A stretch of DNA of 64,000 nt from Thalassospira sp. GTDB taxonomy: Bacteria; Pseudomonadota; Alphaproteobacteria; Rhodospirillales; Thalassospiraceae. The position numbers were made by a program, and so were the translations under genes. Shown here one piece after another: positions 24,141-32,552 of this stretch (its first letter is position 1; every line of letters begins with the position of its first letter). Below the pieces are notes generated by a model. The model was not told the origin of the DNA. It did not search any database and saw only the letters and a program-made list of their open reading frames with translations. The stretch is from assembly GCF_002709775.1 (NCBI RefSeq), contig NZ_PAQR01000002.1:105807-169806 (forward strand). The letters run 5' to 3'.

Positions 24141-24910
24141 TTCTTTTTCTGCGGTCCCTGATCTTCGATGCGACGTGCATCGGGCGCCCGCAAATAAAGC
24201 GGCACGGGTGCGAGGTTTTCCCCGCTTTCCCATCGCTCGGCCGCGATCCGTGCGACATTACCCGCGCGCGGCAGGCCGGGTGCCGTGCAATCATAAAACG
24301 CATCGGGCGCATGGGCAGCAGCGGTCAAAAGACGCGGGGTTGCATCACCGGCCAACAACGTGTCGCCGGGTGGCGCCATCATCAGCGCCTGACGCGGCGC
24401 GACACACTCCGGCGTGCTGAGCGGACGTTTCTTGCCATCAAAGGCCTGGGCAAAAATCTCGTTTCGTTTGCTATCAAGCGCGACCAGGATATTGCGCCCC
24501 TGCTGATCACGTTCGGACACGCCATAGGCCACCGCTTCAAGCGAACTAACACCAACCACCGGGATCTTGCGCGCCAGACCAAGCGCACGTGCAGTCGAAA
24601 GGCCGATCCGCATGCCGGTAAAGGCACCCGGTCCCACCGTCACGGCAATGCCATCAAGGTCGGCAAAATCGACTTTTGCGGTTTCCAGCGTTTTGGCGAT
24701 AAAGCCCATCAGATGTTCGGCCTGACCGCGTTCCATGTCTTCATAGAGCTCGCCCTTGACCACGCCATCGATCAGAACAGCGGTCGACAGCGACGTCGAG
24801 GCGGTATCAATTGCCAAAATCGTCGGTCCGGACCTTTCGGCCTTTGGCTTTGGCGCATCGGATGCGCTATGGTCGGCCGTATCCAATCGGTGCGACTGTC
24901 CAGTCAGCAT
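24137..24910 (-). CDS. tsaB: tRNA threonylcarbamoyladenosine biosynthesis protein TsaB
   Basis: Partner of TsaD in forming t6A37 on tRNA. It has the ASKHA-type start TILAIDTASTSLSTAVLIDG, then VTVGPGAFTGMRIGLSTARALGLA and VVGVSSLEAVAYG, all TsaB hallmarks. About 35 residues precede the core, more than usual. The start is uncertain: ATG at 24910 is used, and a TTG at 24937 would overlap the divergent dipeptidase frame. Only a weak purine stretch precedes the ATG. Confidence 0.92.
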   Translation of the reverse strand: MLTGQSHRLDTADHSASDAPKPKAERSGPTILAIDTASTSLSTAVLIDGVVKGELYEDMERGQAEHLMGFIAKTLETAKVDFADLDGIAVTVGPGAFTGMRIGLSTARALGLARKIPVVGVSSLEAVAYGVSERDQQGRNILVALDSKRNEIFAQAFDGKKRPLSTPECVAPRQALMMAPPGDTLLAGDATPRLLTAAAHAPDAFYDCTAPGLPRAGNVARIAAERWESGENLAPVPLYLRAPDARRIEDQGPQKKK

Positions 24911-24956
24911 TTTCTTTATGTAATCGGTGAACGACAAGAACAGGGGGCCTCCGGCG

Positions 24957-25517
24957 ATGGCGCTGGTCGAAATTACGCCACAAGAATATGATGTCGAAAT
25001 TGATATCGTCTATGCCACGGATCGCAATTTCACCGGGGCACCGATTTATACACGATCTGCCTGCTATCTTCATGCGGATGCGGCCAAGTGCCTGAAAAAG
25101 GCCTCTGCCATGGCGCGCCGTCAGGGGGTCAAGCTCCGCATTCTTGATGCATTCCGGCCCCAGGAAGCACAGCGTGCGCTTTGGAACCATACGCCCAACC
25201 CCGATTTCGTCGCCCACCCGGATTTCGGATCGCCACATGGTCGTGGTGTGGCCATTGATCTAACCCTGATTGATCAAAACGGCAAGGAACTGGATATGGG
25301 GGCAGGGTTTGATGAAATGCATATCCGCTCGTATCACGGTTCGGATTTGATCTCCAAACAGGCCGAAGCCAACCGGTTTTTGTTGCTTGGCATCATGGTC
25401 AGCGCCGGGTTCGAGTTTTACGATCACGAATGGTGGCACTATCAGTTACCCAATGCGCGCGCCAAATACCCCGTCTTTTCCGACACCGCCCTTGCCAACC
25501 CATTGATGGCGAAATAA
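24957..25517 (+). CDS. D-alanyl-D-alanine dipeptidase, VanX/DdpX family
   Basis: Zinc dipeptidase of the M15D type that cleaves D-Ala-D-Ala. The zinc-binding and catalytic motifs are present: SPHGRGVAIDL (SxHxxGxAxD) and DHEWWHY, with the substrate-binding RPQEAQRALW region. There is no signal peptide, so it acts in the cytoplasm. No vanH/vanA or peptide transporter genes are adjacent, so it more likely serves peptidoglycan turnover than glycopeptide resistance. ATG at 24957 is preceded by AGGGGG; a 10-residue longer start at 24927 is possible. Confidence 0.88.
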   Translation: MALVEITPQEYDVEIDIVYATDRNFTGAPIYTRSACYLHADAAKCLKKASAMARRQGVKLRILDAFRPQEAQRALWNHTPNPDFVAHPDFGSPHGRGVAIDLTLIDQNGKELDMGAGFDEMHIRSYHGSDLISKQAEANRFLLLGIMVSAGFEFYDHEWWHYQLPNARAKYPVFSDTALANPLMAK

Positions 25518-25559
25518 CCCGCCACCGCTTAAGCGCCGGTCTGGCGCCGAGCTTGGATG

Positions 25560-26111
25560 CTAGCTTTTGGCGTTTGATTTCTGCTGTTCGGGATTGTCGG
25601 CATTTTCCCCGTCACCCGTGCCGACCCAGCGCACCAGCAATGTCTCGATCGGCTTAAGTGCGATCAGGACAAGAAAGGTCAGAACAGAGGCGATCACAAC
25701 GATATGCCAGGCTGCCAGCGCACAGGCAATGCCAAGGGCCGCTGTCATCCAGACGGTCGCCGCCGTCGTCAGGCCGGACACCGACATGCTTTTTGGCTGA
25801 CGCAGGATCACACCCGCGCCAATAAAGCCGATACCGGTCAGGACACCCTGCAAAATCCCCTGAACAACGCGCGACAGCGCGTCGGGATGATCAATCAGAT
25901 CCTGAAAATGAACGGCGACCACCGCAACAACAGCCGCCCCGAGTGACACAAGGGCCAGCGTGCGCATGCCGGTCGGCTTGCCATTCACATCACGGTTCAG
26001 CCCGATCAACATGCCGATAACCGTGGCTGCGCACAGGCGCGCGATCATATCAATCACGCCGATATCGAAATATTTTTCCGCCGTCGCGAAATAGGGAAGG
26101 TCGGTCAACAT
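25560..26111 (-). CDS. MgtC/SapB family membrane protein
   Basis: Inner-membrane protein of 183 residues with four or five hydrophobic segments. The family start DMIARLCAATVIGMLIGLNRDVNGKPTGMRTLALVSLGAAVV is clear, followed by GVLTGIGFIGAGVILRQ and GLTTAATVWMTAALGIACALA. MgtC proteins bind the F-type ATPase and matter under low magnesium or in macrophages; short MgtC/SapB proteins like this lack the C-terminal ACT-like domain, so the role here is unclear. It is convergent with the dipeptidase gene. Confidence 0.9.
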   Translation of the reverse strand: MLTDLPYFATAEKYFDIGVIDMIARLCAATVIGMLIGLNRDVNGKPTGMRTLALVSLGAAVVAVVAVHFQDLIDHPDALSRVVQGILQGVLTGIGFIGAGVILRQPKSMSVSGLTTAATVWMTAALGIACALAAWHIVVIASVLTFLVLIALKPIETLLVRWVGTGDGENADNPEQQKSNAKS

Positions 26112-26181
26112 GTTCGGGCCTGTCTGGTTTCAGGAACTCTCTGAACGCCTGAAATCAGGTGAATGTTCCAGCCAGCGACGG

Positions 26182-27096
26182 TTATCCGGCCTTAGGTGGC
26201 ATCTCCATCTCGCGGGCTGTCGTCATCAGCCAATCAAAAAACACCGCGATCCGCGGGTCACGCTGTGGGACATCCAGTGTGATCAACACATAATCATATC
26301 CGGTCGCAACCATCCCAAGCGGTGCGATCAAACGCCCGGCTGTCAGGTCATCTGCTACCAGCGGCAACGGCCCGATCGCGGTTCCGAGCCGGTTGACCGC
26401 CGCCTGCAGAGCGAAAAAGAAATGGTCGAAATACTGTTCACTCGCCGGAAGTGCATCACTTCCGCTAGCCCGTTTCCAATCATCCCATGCTTCGGGACGT
26501 GTCCGGGTGTGCAACCAACGCGCATTTGACAAATTCCGGTCCAGAATAGTTTCCCAGCATTCGGGATCACAGACTGGGCCGGCATATTCGGACCAAAGGT
26601 GGGTGGTGATGTAATGATCGGAAATACCGTAATCGGCCCGGCGAATGGCCACGTCGCAGCCATCTGAAAGCAAATCCACCGGCCCGCCAGCCATGCGCAG
26701 GTCAATGTTCAAGTCCGGGAATGCTTCGCGAAATGCCCCAAGGCGCGGCATCAACCAACGCATCGCCAGGCTGGGCTCGCAAGACACCGTAAGAATTGGC
26801 GAATTTCCGTCGTGGCGATGGATATCCTCGACAGCGTGCTCAAGACCATCAAGCGCGCTACCGGTTGCCCGCAAAAGCCGTTCCCCCGCCGGGGTCAACC
26901 ATACCCGCCGATTACGCCGTACAAACAACTGAATCCCAAGTCGCTCTTCAATCTGCGCCACAGCCCGACTGACCGCCCCATGCGTCAGGTTCAATTCTTC
27001 TGCTGCGCGCGAGAAGCTTTGGTGTCGGGCAGCCGCTTCAAACGCGGGCAGGGCTGCCAGCGGTGGCAAGCTGCGTTTTCTGTGAATATTACTCAC
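26182..27096 (-). CDS. LysR-family transcriptional regulator (GcvA-like)
   Basis: An N-terminal winged HTH (LPAFEAAARHQSFSRAAEELNLTHGAVSRAVAQIEERLG) is followed by a type 2 periplasmic-binding-like effector domain with the GcvA-type LTVSCEPSLAMRWLMPRLGAF. GTG at 27096 is chosen because the family begins just before RSLPPLAALPAFEAA; a GTG at 27159 is possible. It is divergent from a LysE-type exporter gene and probably regulates it. The start region VSNIHRKR overlaps a GTGA-N7-TCAC palindrome that may be its operator. Confidence 0.85.
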   Translation of the reverse strand: MSNIHRKRSLPPLAALPAFEAAARHQSFSRAAEELNLTHGAVSRAVAQIEERLGIQLFVRRNRRVWLTPAGERLLRATGSALDGLEHAVEDIHRHDGNSPILTVSCEPSLAMRWLMPRLGAFREAFPDLNIDLRMAGGPVDLLSDGCDVAIRRADYGISDHYITTHLWSEYAGPVCDPECWETILDRNLSNARWLHTRTRPEAWDDWKRASGSDALPASEQYFDHFFFALQAAVNRLGTAIGPLPLVADDLTAGRLIAPLGMVATGYDYVLITLDVPQRDPRIAVFFDWLMTTAREMEMPPKAG

Positions 27097-27186
27097 AATA
27101 AATACCAATAATTTTCGATTTTCTGGTCTGAAATACAGATTGATACTGAATTTATTCACAGATCAAGACGAAATCGGATCAGTATC

Positions 27187-27870
27187 ATGTTTGAAGGCAC
27201 GTCGGACTTCCTGTCCATCGAAATCATTGCTGTTGGCATCATTACCATTCTGGCCGTTATCAGTCCGGGGCCCGATTTTGCCATGGTCACTCGTATTGCG
27301 CTGGCGCGCGGGCGGCGCGCTGGTGTGCTATGTGCCCTTGGAATCGGAAGCGGGGTTTCGGTCCATCTCGCCTATACGCTGTTAGGGATGGGCGTGTTGT
27401 TTGCCAACAATGTCTGGGTGCTAAGTACGCTACGTTATCTTGGTGCAGCATATCTGATCTGGCTTGGCATTTCAGCCTTATGGCCAGATATCCGGGCGGT
27501 GTTTATCGCTCCCAAGTGCTGGAAAAACCAGGATGTCCGTGACAACTGCGCGACGCAACCCGACCAATTTGAGGAACGGCGCGACGGATCGGCTTTCTGG
27601 ATCGGTTTTGCCTGCAATGCGCTTAACCCGAAAACAATGCTGTTCATCGTCTCGCTGTTCAGTCAGGTGATCTCACCAGACACAGAACTGGTTCAGGAAA
27701 TCGGTTATGGAATTTATATCGCGGCCTGTCACATGGGTTGGTTTGCACTGGTGGCGATTGCGCTCACCCTGCCATCTGTGCAGGCCCGCATTGCAACGCT
27801 CAAAATATGGATCGAACGCGGTGCAGGACTTTGTTTGGCGGGACTTGGCGTCAAACTGCTTTCAAGCTGA
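27187..27870 (+). CDS. LysE/RhtB-family amino acid exporter
   Basis: Inner-membrane exporter of 227 residues with about six membrane segments. The family signature VISPGPDFAMVTRIALARGRRAGVLCALGIGSGVSVH is at 29-66, and FWIGFACNALNPKTMLFIVSLFSQVI is also typical. Substrate unknown; the family exports amino acids such as homoserine, threonine or lysine. It is divergent from a GcvA-like LysR gene 90 bp away, a common regulator-exporter arrangement. Confidence 0.9.
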   Translation: MFEGTSDFLSIEIIAVGIITILAVISPGPDFAMVTRIALARGRRAGVLCALGIGSGVSVHLAYTLLGMGVLFANNVWVLSTLRYLGAAYLIWLGISALWPDIRAVFIAPKCWKNQDVRDNCATQPDQFEERRDGSAFWIGFACNALNPKTMLFIVSLFSQVISPDTELVQEIGYGIYIAACHMGWFALVAIALTLPSVQARIATLKIWIERGAGLCLAGLGVKLLSS

Positions 27871-27882
27871 CAGCACGCATTC

Positions 27883-28314
27883 TCAGATAAACAGCATCTC
27901 GCCATTCTGTTTGGCGTCATTGAGAAACGTCACCACGCCACCAGCCTCAATCGACAGGTCTTCGCGCTTGGCCTGGTCTTCAAGCCCAAGGGCGCGCAGG
28001 CCCATTTCACAGACCATGAATTTGGCATTGAGGCTGGCACAGGCCGATAGCAATTCTTCAAACGTGCCGATGCCGCGTGTCGAGTAGCTGAGATCAATCG
28101 AGGTCGCGGTTGCCCCGTCAACCTCGGTGCGCAGATGACGCCACCCCGATGGTGCAAACAGCGCCCGGCTGGCCTCCATGGTGAAGAACAGCGTGACGTC
28201 GCGCCCTGATGCCAGTGCCGCAGATGCCATTACGAGTGCGTAATGAACCTTTTCGTAAGATCCGGAAAACACCACGAGGGAGAGTTTTTTGGGCGTATCA
28301 GACTCAGTGCTCAT
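27883..28314 (-). CDS. DsrE-family protein
   Basis: A 143-residue cytoplasmic protein of the DsrE/DsrF-like fold: LSLVVFSGSYEKVHYALVMASAALASGRDVTLFFTMEA, then a conserved cysteine in KFMVCEMGLRALGL. DsrE-type proteins bind or relay sulfur in several pathways. The ATG at 28314 overlaps the end of the MoeB/ThiF-like gene by 11 bp, so the two are coupled; this supports a shared sulfur-transfer role, but the pathway is not identifiable. The frame is open to 28410. Confidence 0.8.
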   Translation of the reverse strand: MSTESDTPKKLSLVVFSGSYEKVHYALVMASAALASGRDVTLFFTMEASRALFAPSGWRHLRTEVDGATATSIDLSYSTRGIGTFEELLSACASLNAKFMVCEMGLRALGLEDQAKREDLSIEAGGVVTFLNDAKQNGEMLFI

Positions 28315-29107
28315 GGATTGAAAGGTCCTTGATTGTAGCGTTTTCTGAACAGGTCGGGCAACCCGGATCGCGTGGCACCTTGATCTTGCGGAAAGATGCC
28401 GACAGCGCATCCATGATCAAAAGTTGCCCCGACAGGCTATCGCCGATGCCCATCAGTTCTTTCAGCACCTCGGTCGCCTGAACTCCGCCGACCATGCCGA
28501 CAACCGATCCCAGAACACCACCCTGCGCACAGGACGGAATGGCGTCTTCAGGCGGCGGGGCATGATAGATGCAGCGATAACAGGGATGGGGGGCGCCCAA
28601 ATGGGCCTTGAAGGTCGAAACCTGCCCATCAAAACGCAGGGCAGCACCGGAAACCAGCGTCTTGCCGGCCAGATAGCAGGCATCATTAAGCAAAAACCGC
28701 GTATCGAAATTATCCGACCCGTCGGCAATCACGTCATAACCGGCAATCAGATCCATGACATTTGACGCATCAAGTCGGATATTATGGGCATGAACCGTTA
28801 CTTCCGGGTTCATATCGGCCATGGTCGCCTTGGCACTGTCGACCTTGGGGGTGCCGATATCCTTCATGCCATGCGCGATCTGGCGTTGCAGGTTGGAAAG
28901 CTCGACCGTGTCGGCATCAACAATGCCGATTGTGCCAACCCCGGCAGCTGCCAGATACATCGCAAGTGGCGATCCCAGCCCGCCAGCACCGACGATCAGA
29001 ACCCGCCCGCGCTTGAGCTTCATCTGCCCCGTGCCGCCAACCTCCTTCAGGACGATATGGCGGGCATAGCGTTGCACTTCATTTTCGCTAAAATCGAAAT
29101 CACTCAC
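28304..29107 (-). CDS. moeB: ThiF/MoeB-family adenylyltransferase
   Basis: E1-like enzyme that adenylates the C-terminus of a sulfur carrier such as MoaD or ThiS. The nucleotide motif is VLIVGAGGLGSPLAMYLAAAGVG (about 36-58), followed by DTVELSNLQRQ and IADGSDNFDTRFLLNDAC. The zinc cysteines appear as HPCYRCI and GCPTC. No rhodanese domain follows, so it is the short MoeB form. The start is GTG at 29107. It lies upstream of, and overlaps, a DsrE-family gene. MoeB and ThiF cannot be separated by sequence alone. Confidence 0.85.
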   Translation of the reverse strand: MSDFDFSENEVQRYARHIVLKEVGGTGQMKLKRGRVLIVGAGGLGSPLAMYLAAAGVGTIGIVDADTVELSNLQRQIAHGMKDIGTPKVDSAKATMADMNPEVTVHAHNIRLDASNVMDLIAGYDVIADGSDNFDTRFLLNDACYLAGKTLVSGAALRFDGQVSTFKAHLGAPHPCYRCIYHAPPPEDAIPSCAQGGVLGSVVGMVGGVQATEVLKELMGIGDSLSGQLLIMDALSASFRKIKVPRDPGCPTCSENATIKDLSIHEH

Positions 29108-29134
29108 GCGGTCTATGTATCCTGTCAGGCCGGA

Positions 29135-30136
29135 CTAGAAGGCAGTTGTTTCTGGATATAGCCTGCGGATAGCATCGCTCAAGGAAAAGATTTGGTTTTC
29201 CACGTAAATGTGAGAACGGCCTGCCTGCCGTTCAGGCATCAGATGCGATTGCCCGAACCCGTCCAGACCAATCATGGTCCAGTCCGTGACCCCGGGGTGG
29301 AAAGCACCCGACTGACGATAGGCCTGTTCAATCCGGCCAATGCGATCAAGCTCCAGAAGCCCCTGATCAATCGCAGTCAAAAGGGTGTCGCTATAATGCT
29401 GGACGCCGCTGACCGCATAATGCCGGCTACCTTCAAGGGCGATCTTGTAATCCGGGATCGGCAACATCCGAACATCGTCCACGACAAGCTCCATGTCTGG
29501 CCCCGGCTGGAATGGTGCCAGCAGGAAGTCGGCACGATCAGTGGCGACGAACTCGACCATCAGTTTCCATGACGGCACATTGATCAGATCGGCGACACGT
29601 AATCGCGCCAGCGCCTGCCAGTCGGGCACCCAGTTACGATTGGATGCCGCGCGCAACAAGCGAAGGCCGCGAATATTTCTGACCTTCAACCGCTCGGGAT
29701 TATCGGCAAGCATGTAGAAGCCCGCTTCAAACCGGCCTTTGGGGATCATTGCGCGCGATGGTGCGATCTCGCCTGCCTTTTTCTCGATATCATCCAGCCA
29801 GGTGGTCGATCCGGTAATATCGGCATCGCCATCGGCAAGCAATTTCATCATCCGGACATAGCCGCCGCCAGCAATCAGGGTGATATCGCCACGCCACCCG
29901 CCGCGACGCAGGGCCTGCTGGATCAGAACGACTTCAACAACATCGCGACGGCTGTATTCGCCTTCAAACACCTCGATATCAAGGGGATCGCGGCCATCAA
30001 GAAACCGTTTGTAATCTTCAAGAACATCGTCGGCCACCGCGATGCGAAGATTATCCTCGCCATGGTCGGCGTGACCCGTTTTGATATCGAAACCAAATAT
30101 GATGACCATCGCAAAGGCGATGCGAAGCAAATACAT
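29135..30136 (-). CDS. Periplasmic substrate-binding-like protein, function unknown
   Basis: A signal peptide (about 1-23, MYLLRIAFAMVIIFGF...GHA) precedes a type 2 periplasmic-binding fold: LRIAVADDVLEDYKRF, LLADGDADITGSTTWLDD and VRNIRGLRLLRAASNRNWVPDW. No ABC permease or ATPase gene is nearby, so it may be an orphan sensor-like protein rather than a transport component. It lies 27 bp upstream of the MoeB-like gene on the same strand, so the three genes may form one transcript. Start at ATG 30136; the frame runs to 30178. Confidence 0.6.
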   Translation of the reverse strand: MYLLRIAFAMVIIFGFDIKTGHADHGEDNLRIAVADDVLEDYKRFLDGRDPLDIEVFEGEYSRRDVVEVVLIQQALRRGGWRGDITLIAGGGYVRMMKLLADGDADITGSTTWLDDIEKKAGEIAPSRAMIPKGRFEAGFYMLADNPERLKVRNIRGLRLLRAASNRNWVPDWQALARLRVADLINVPSWKLMVEFVATDRADFLLAPFQPGPDMELVVDDVRMLPIPDYKIALEGSRHYAVSGVQHYSDTLLTAIDQGLLELDRIGRIEQAYRQSGAFHPGVTDWTMIGLDGFGQSHLMPERQAGRSHIYVENQIFSLSDAIRRLYPETTAF

Positions 30137-30257
30137 CGTCGCTATCTCTAAACCCGTTCTTCCCCTAGGCACCGGCAATCAAATCCCTAGGGTTAGGACC
30201 CTTTCACATTGGGTCCATGGCTTTCAACATCCAGAGGCATACAAAAATTGATATGAA

Positions 30258-30283
30258 AAAGGCCCGGTAGAAACCGGGCCTTT
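30258..30283 (-). terminator. Terminator of cysK
   Basis: An 11-bp stem (AAAGGCCCGGT with ACCGGGCCTTT) and a 4-base loop, followed leftward by TT and CATATC, lies 27 bp after the cysK stop. Confidence 0.85.
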
Positions 30284-30309
30284 GATCAACAGCGCTTTGG
30301 CTGACATTC

Positions 30310-31260
30310 TTATTGCAGACCTTCGAACAACGGGGTCGAAAGATAGCGTTCGGCAAAGCTCGGGATAATCACAACGATCCGTTTGCCTTCGTTTTCCGGC
30401 TTCTGGCCAAGCTCGACCCCGGCTGCAACGGCTGCCCCCGACGAAATACCGGTCGGCAGGCCTTCGATCGATGCCAGCTTGCGCGCGGTGGCAAAGGCGG
30501 TCTCGTTGCCAATGGTCATCACGGTATCAATCACATCGGTATTGAGGTTGCCCGGAATGAAGCCGGCACCAATGCCCTGGATTTTGTGCGGGCCCGGTGC
30601 GCCACCGGAAATAACCGGGCTGTCTTCCGGCTCGACCGCAACAATCTGGATGTTCGGGTTATGCTTTTTAAGCACTTCACCAACACCCGTAAGCGTCCCG
30701 CCGGTACCGACACCGGCAACAAAGATATCCACCTTGCCAGCGGTATCCTTGATGATTTCTTCTGCGGTGGTGTTGCGGTGAACGTCCGGGTTTGCCGGAT
30801 TGTCGAACTGCTGAAGCATGATGGCACCGTCAATTTCCGACACCAACTCTTCGGCACGGGCAACCGCACCCTTCATGCCCTTGGCCGCCGGGGTCAGATC
30901 AATCTGCGCGCCCAGAAGCATCAGCATCTTGCGACGTTCAAGCGACATGCTTTCCGGCATGGTCAGGATCAGCTTGTAGCCCTTGGCAGCAGCAACGAAA
31001 GCCAGCGCGATACCGGTATTGCCTGAGGTCGGCTCGACCAGGGTTGCGCCCGGCTTCAGCTTGCCGGATTTCTCGGCGTTTTCGATCATCGCAAGGCCGA
31101 TACGGTCCTTGACCGAGGCCAGCGGGTTAAAGAATTCAAGCTTGCCGATCAGGTCGGCTTTGACACCTTCGGCCTCTGCCAGACGCGAAAGACGCACCAG
31201 CGGGGTTGCGCCAATGGTGTCGATGATGCTGTCGTAAATCTTGCCGCGAAACTCAGTCAT
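30310..31260 (-). CDS. cysK: Cysteine synthase A (O-acetylserine sulfhydrylase)
   Basis: PLP enzyme making cysteine from O-acetylserine and sulfide. The PLP lysine is K51 in [33 protein letters not shown] and [15 protein letters not shown] (phosphate-binding loop) are intact. The 316-residue length is normal. GAGGAAAAC precedes the ATG at 31260. An Rrf2-family regulator lies 203 bp upstream on the same strand, the arrangement seen with CymR-type control of cysteine synthesis. Confidence 0.95.
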   Translation of the reverse strand: MTEFRGKIYDSIIDTIGATPLVRLSRLAEAEGVKADLIGKLEFFNPLASVKDRIGLAMIENAEKSGKLKPGATLVEPTSGNTGIALAFVAAAKGYKLILTMPESMSLERRKMLMLLGAQIDLTPAAKGMKGAVARAEELVSEIDGAIMLQQFDNPANPDVHRNTTAEEIIKDTAGKVDIFVAGVGTGGTLTGVGEVLKKHNPNIQIVAVEPEDSPVISGGAPGPHKIQGIGAGFIPGNLNTDVIDTVMTIGNETAFATARKLASIEGLPTGISSGAAVAAGVELGQKPENEGKRIVVIIPSFAERYLSTPLFEGLQ

Positions 31261-31311
31261 GTTTTCCTCGCACGTTTCTGTATTTTTGCCTTCAAGCACA
31301 TATTTAACATG

Positions 31312-31339
31312 TATTTATCTCGCTATTCATCCAGGTCAA
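31312..31339 (-). promoter_or_regulatory. Candidate cysK promoter
   Basis: On the minus strand, TTGACC (31334-31339) and TAAATA (31312-31317) are separated by 16 bases. A short inverted repeat ACAT-N7-ATGT overlaps the region downstream of the -10 and could be an operator for the neighbouring Rrf2 protein. Confidence 0.4.
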
Positions 31340-31463
31340 ATGGATAGAAGGATTTTTTACATGTTCAGCGCCCGGCAACGTTCCATAAACTTGTAGTTTT
31401 ACCGTCAATAGCAGCAGTTTCTTGTTGAATGACGATACAACAAACCGCCGCCGGTCGATAAGA

Positions 31464-31919
31464 TCAAATGATGAAATCCGGGGACTCTTCAATCCCGCTG
31501 CGCAGGCCGGCATCACGTGCACGGTTGCACAGGTCTTCGACCGTGATCTTTTCAAGCTGCTTCATCATTTCGTCCTGCAACTCCCGCCACAGCGGCCGGA
31601 CGACTTCCTTGCCCAATGGCGATCCTGCCGGATCCTCGATCGGGTCGTCGGATGTTTCCATCGACCGGATGACGGATACGATATCGGCAAGCGTAATGCG
31701 GCGGCGTTCGCGTGCCAGGCGATATCCACCGCGCGGACCACGCACACCGACCAGAATGTCTGCGCGCACCAATTGCTGCAGGGTCTGTTCGAGATAGCGT
31801 TTCGGAATGCCCTGACGCGCGGTGATGTCCCGGCTCTGGACCGGCTCACCCGCCGCGTTATAGGCAATGTCCACGACCGCCTCGATCGCAAACAGCATCT
31901 TCTTAGAAAGCTTTAGCAT
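31464..31919 (-). CDS. Rrf2-family transcriptional regulator (CymR-like)
   Basis: Winged-helix regulator: MLFAIEAVVDIAYNAAGEPVQSRDITARQGIPKRYLEQTLQQLVRADILVGVRGPRGGYRLARERRRI follows the Rrf2 domain. The three iron-sulfur cysteines of IscR are absent and the only cysteine is near the C-terminus (EDLCNRA), so it is not an IscR but resembles CymR-type proteins that work with CysK. ATG at 31919 (151 residues) is used; ATG 31952 and GTG 31967 also open the frame. It lies directly upstream of cysK. Confidence 0.85.
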   Translation of the reverse strand: MLKLSKKMLFAIEAVVDIAYNAAGEPVQSRDITARQGIPKRYLEQTLQQLVRADILVGVRGPRGGYRLARERRRITLADIVSVIRSMETSDDPIEDPAGSPLGKEVVRPLWRELQDEMMKQLEKITVEDLCNRARDAGLRSGIEESPDFII

Positions 31920-32013
31920 CTTTTCACTCAACTCCCCTTGCGGTTCTGCCATCCCCCCAGACGACACAACCAGATAGCGTCAAACCTGATTGACCAGCAC
32001 TGTTTCCCCGGGC

Positions 32014-32478
32014 CTATTTGGCCGGGCTGGCTGTTCCGGTCGAACCGAAACCACCCGCACCGCGCGCGGTTTCATCCAAGTCTTCTACAGCATTCCAGCT
32101 GACCTGCGTCACCGGGGCGACAACCAGCTGGGCGATACGCATGCCGCGTTCAATTTCAAAGGCTGCGTCACCATGATTGATCAGGATGACTTTGATCTCG
32201 CCGCGATAATCGGCATCAATCGTGCCCGGGCTGTTTAAAACCGTAACCCCGTTCTTGGCCGCAAGGCCCGAACGCGGGCGAACCTGCGCCTCAAAGCCTG
32301 CGGGCAGGGCAATGGCAATCCCGGTTTCAACCATGGCCCGTTTGCCCGGCTCCAAAACGAGCTTCCCGTCAATCGCGGCCTGTAAATCCACGGCTGCTGA
32401 CTGCGCGGTGGCATATTCCGGCAACGGTAGATCCGCACCATGGGGAAGCTGTTTCAAATCAACGCTTAAAAGCGACAT
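32014..32478 (-). CDS. dut: Deoxyuridine 5'-triphosphate nucleotidohydrolase
   Basis: Hydrolyses dUTP to dUMP, keeping uracil out of DNA. The trimeric dUTPase motifs are present: motif 1 AVDLQAAID, motif 2 RSGLAAK, motif 3 [21 protein letters not shown], motif 4 [10 protein letters not shown] and the C-terminal flexible arm [11 protein letters not shown]. The 154-residue length is normal. It lies downstream of coaBC on the same strand, a common alphaproteobacterial order. Confidence 0.96.
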   Translation of the reverse strand: MSLLSVDLKQLPHGADLPLPEYATAQSAAVDLQAAIDGKLVLEPGKRAMVETGIAIALPAGFEAQVRPRSGLAAKNGVTVLNSPGTIDADYRGEIKVILINHGDAAFEIERGMRIAQLVVAPVTQVSWNAVEDLDETARGAGGFGSTGTASPAK

Positions 32479-32552
32479 TCCTAATCCTTGTCTTTATCCG
32501 GCAGGATCATCTGCCGGTCGTGTCTTTCTGCTTTCCGGCCGGGCGATGCCCT

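Noticed and set aside
24957..25517. Vancomycin resistance determinant (VanX)
   Set aside because: No vanH, vanA or regulator is nearby; a lone chromosomal VanX/DdpX-type dipeptidase is common in Gram-negative bacteria.
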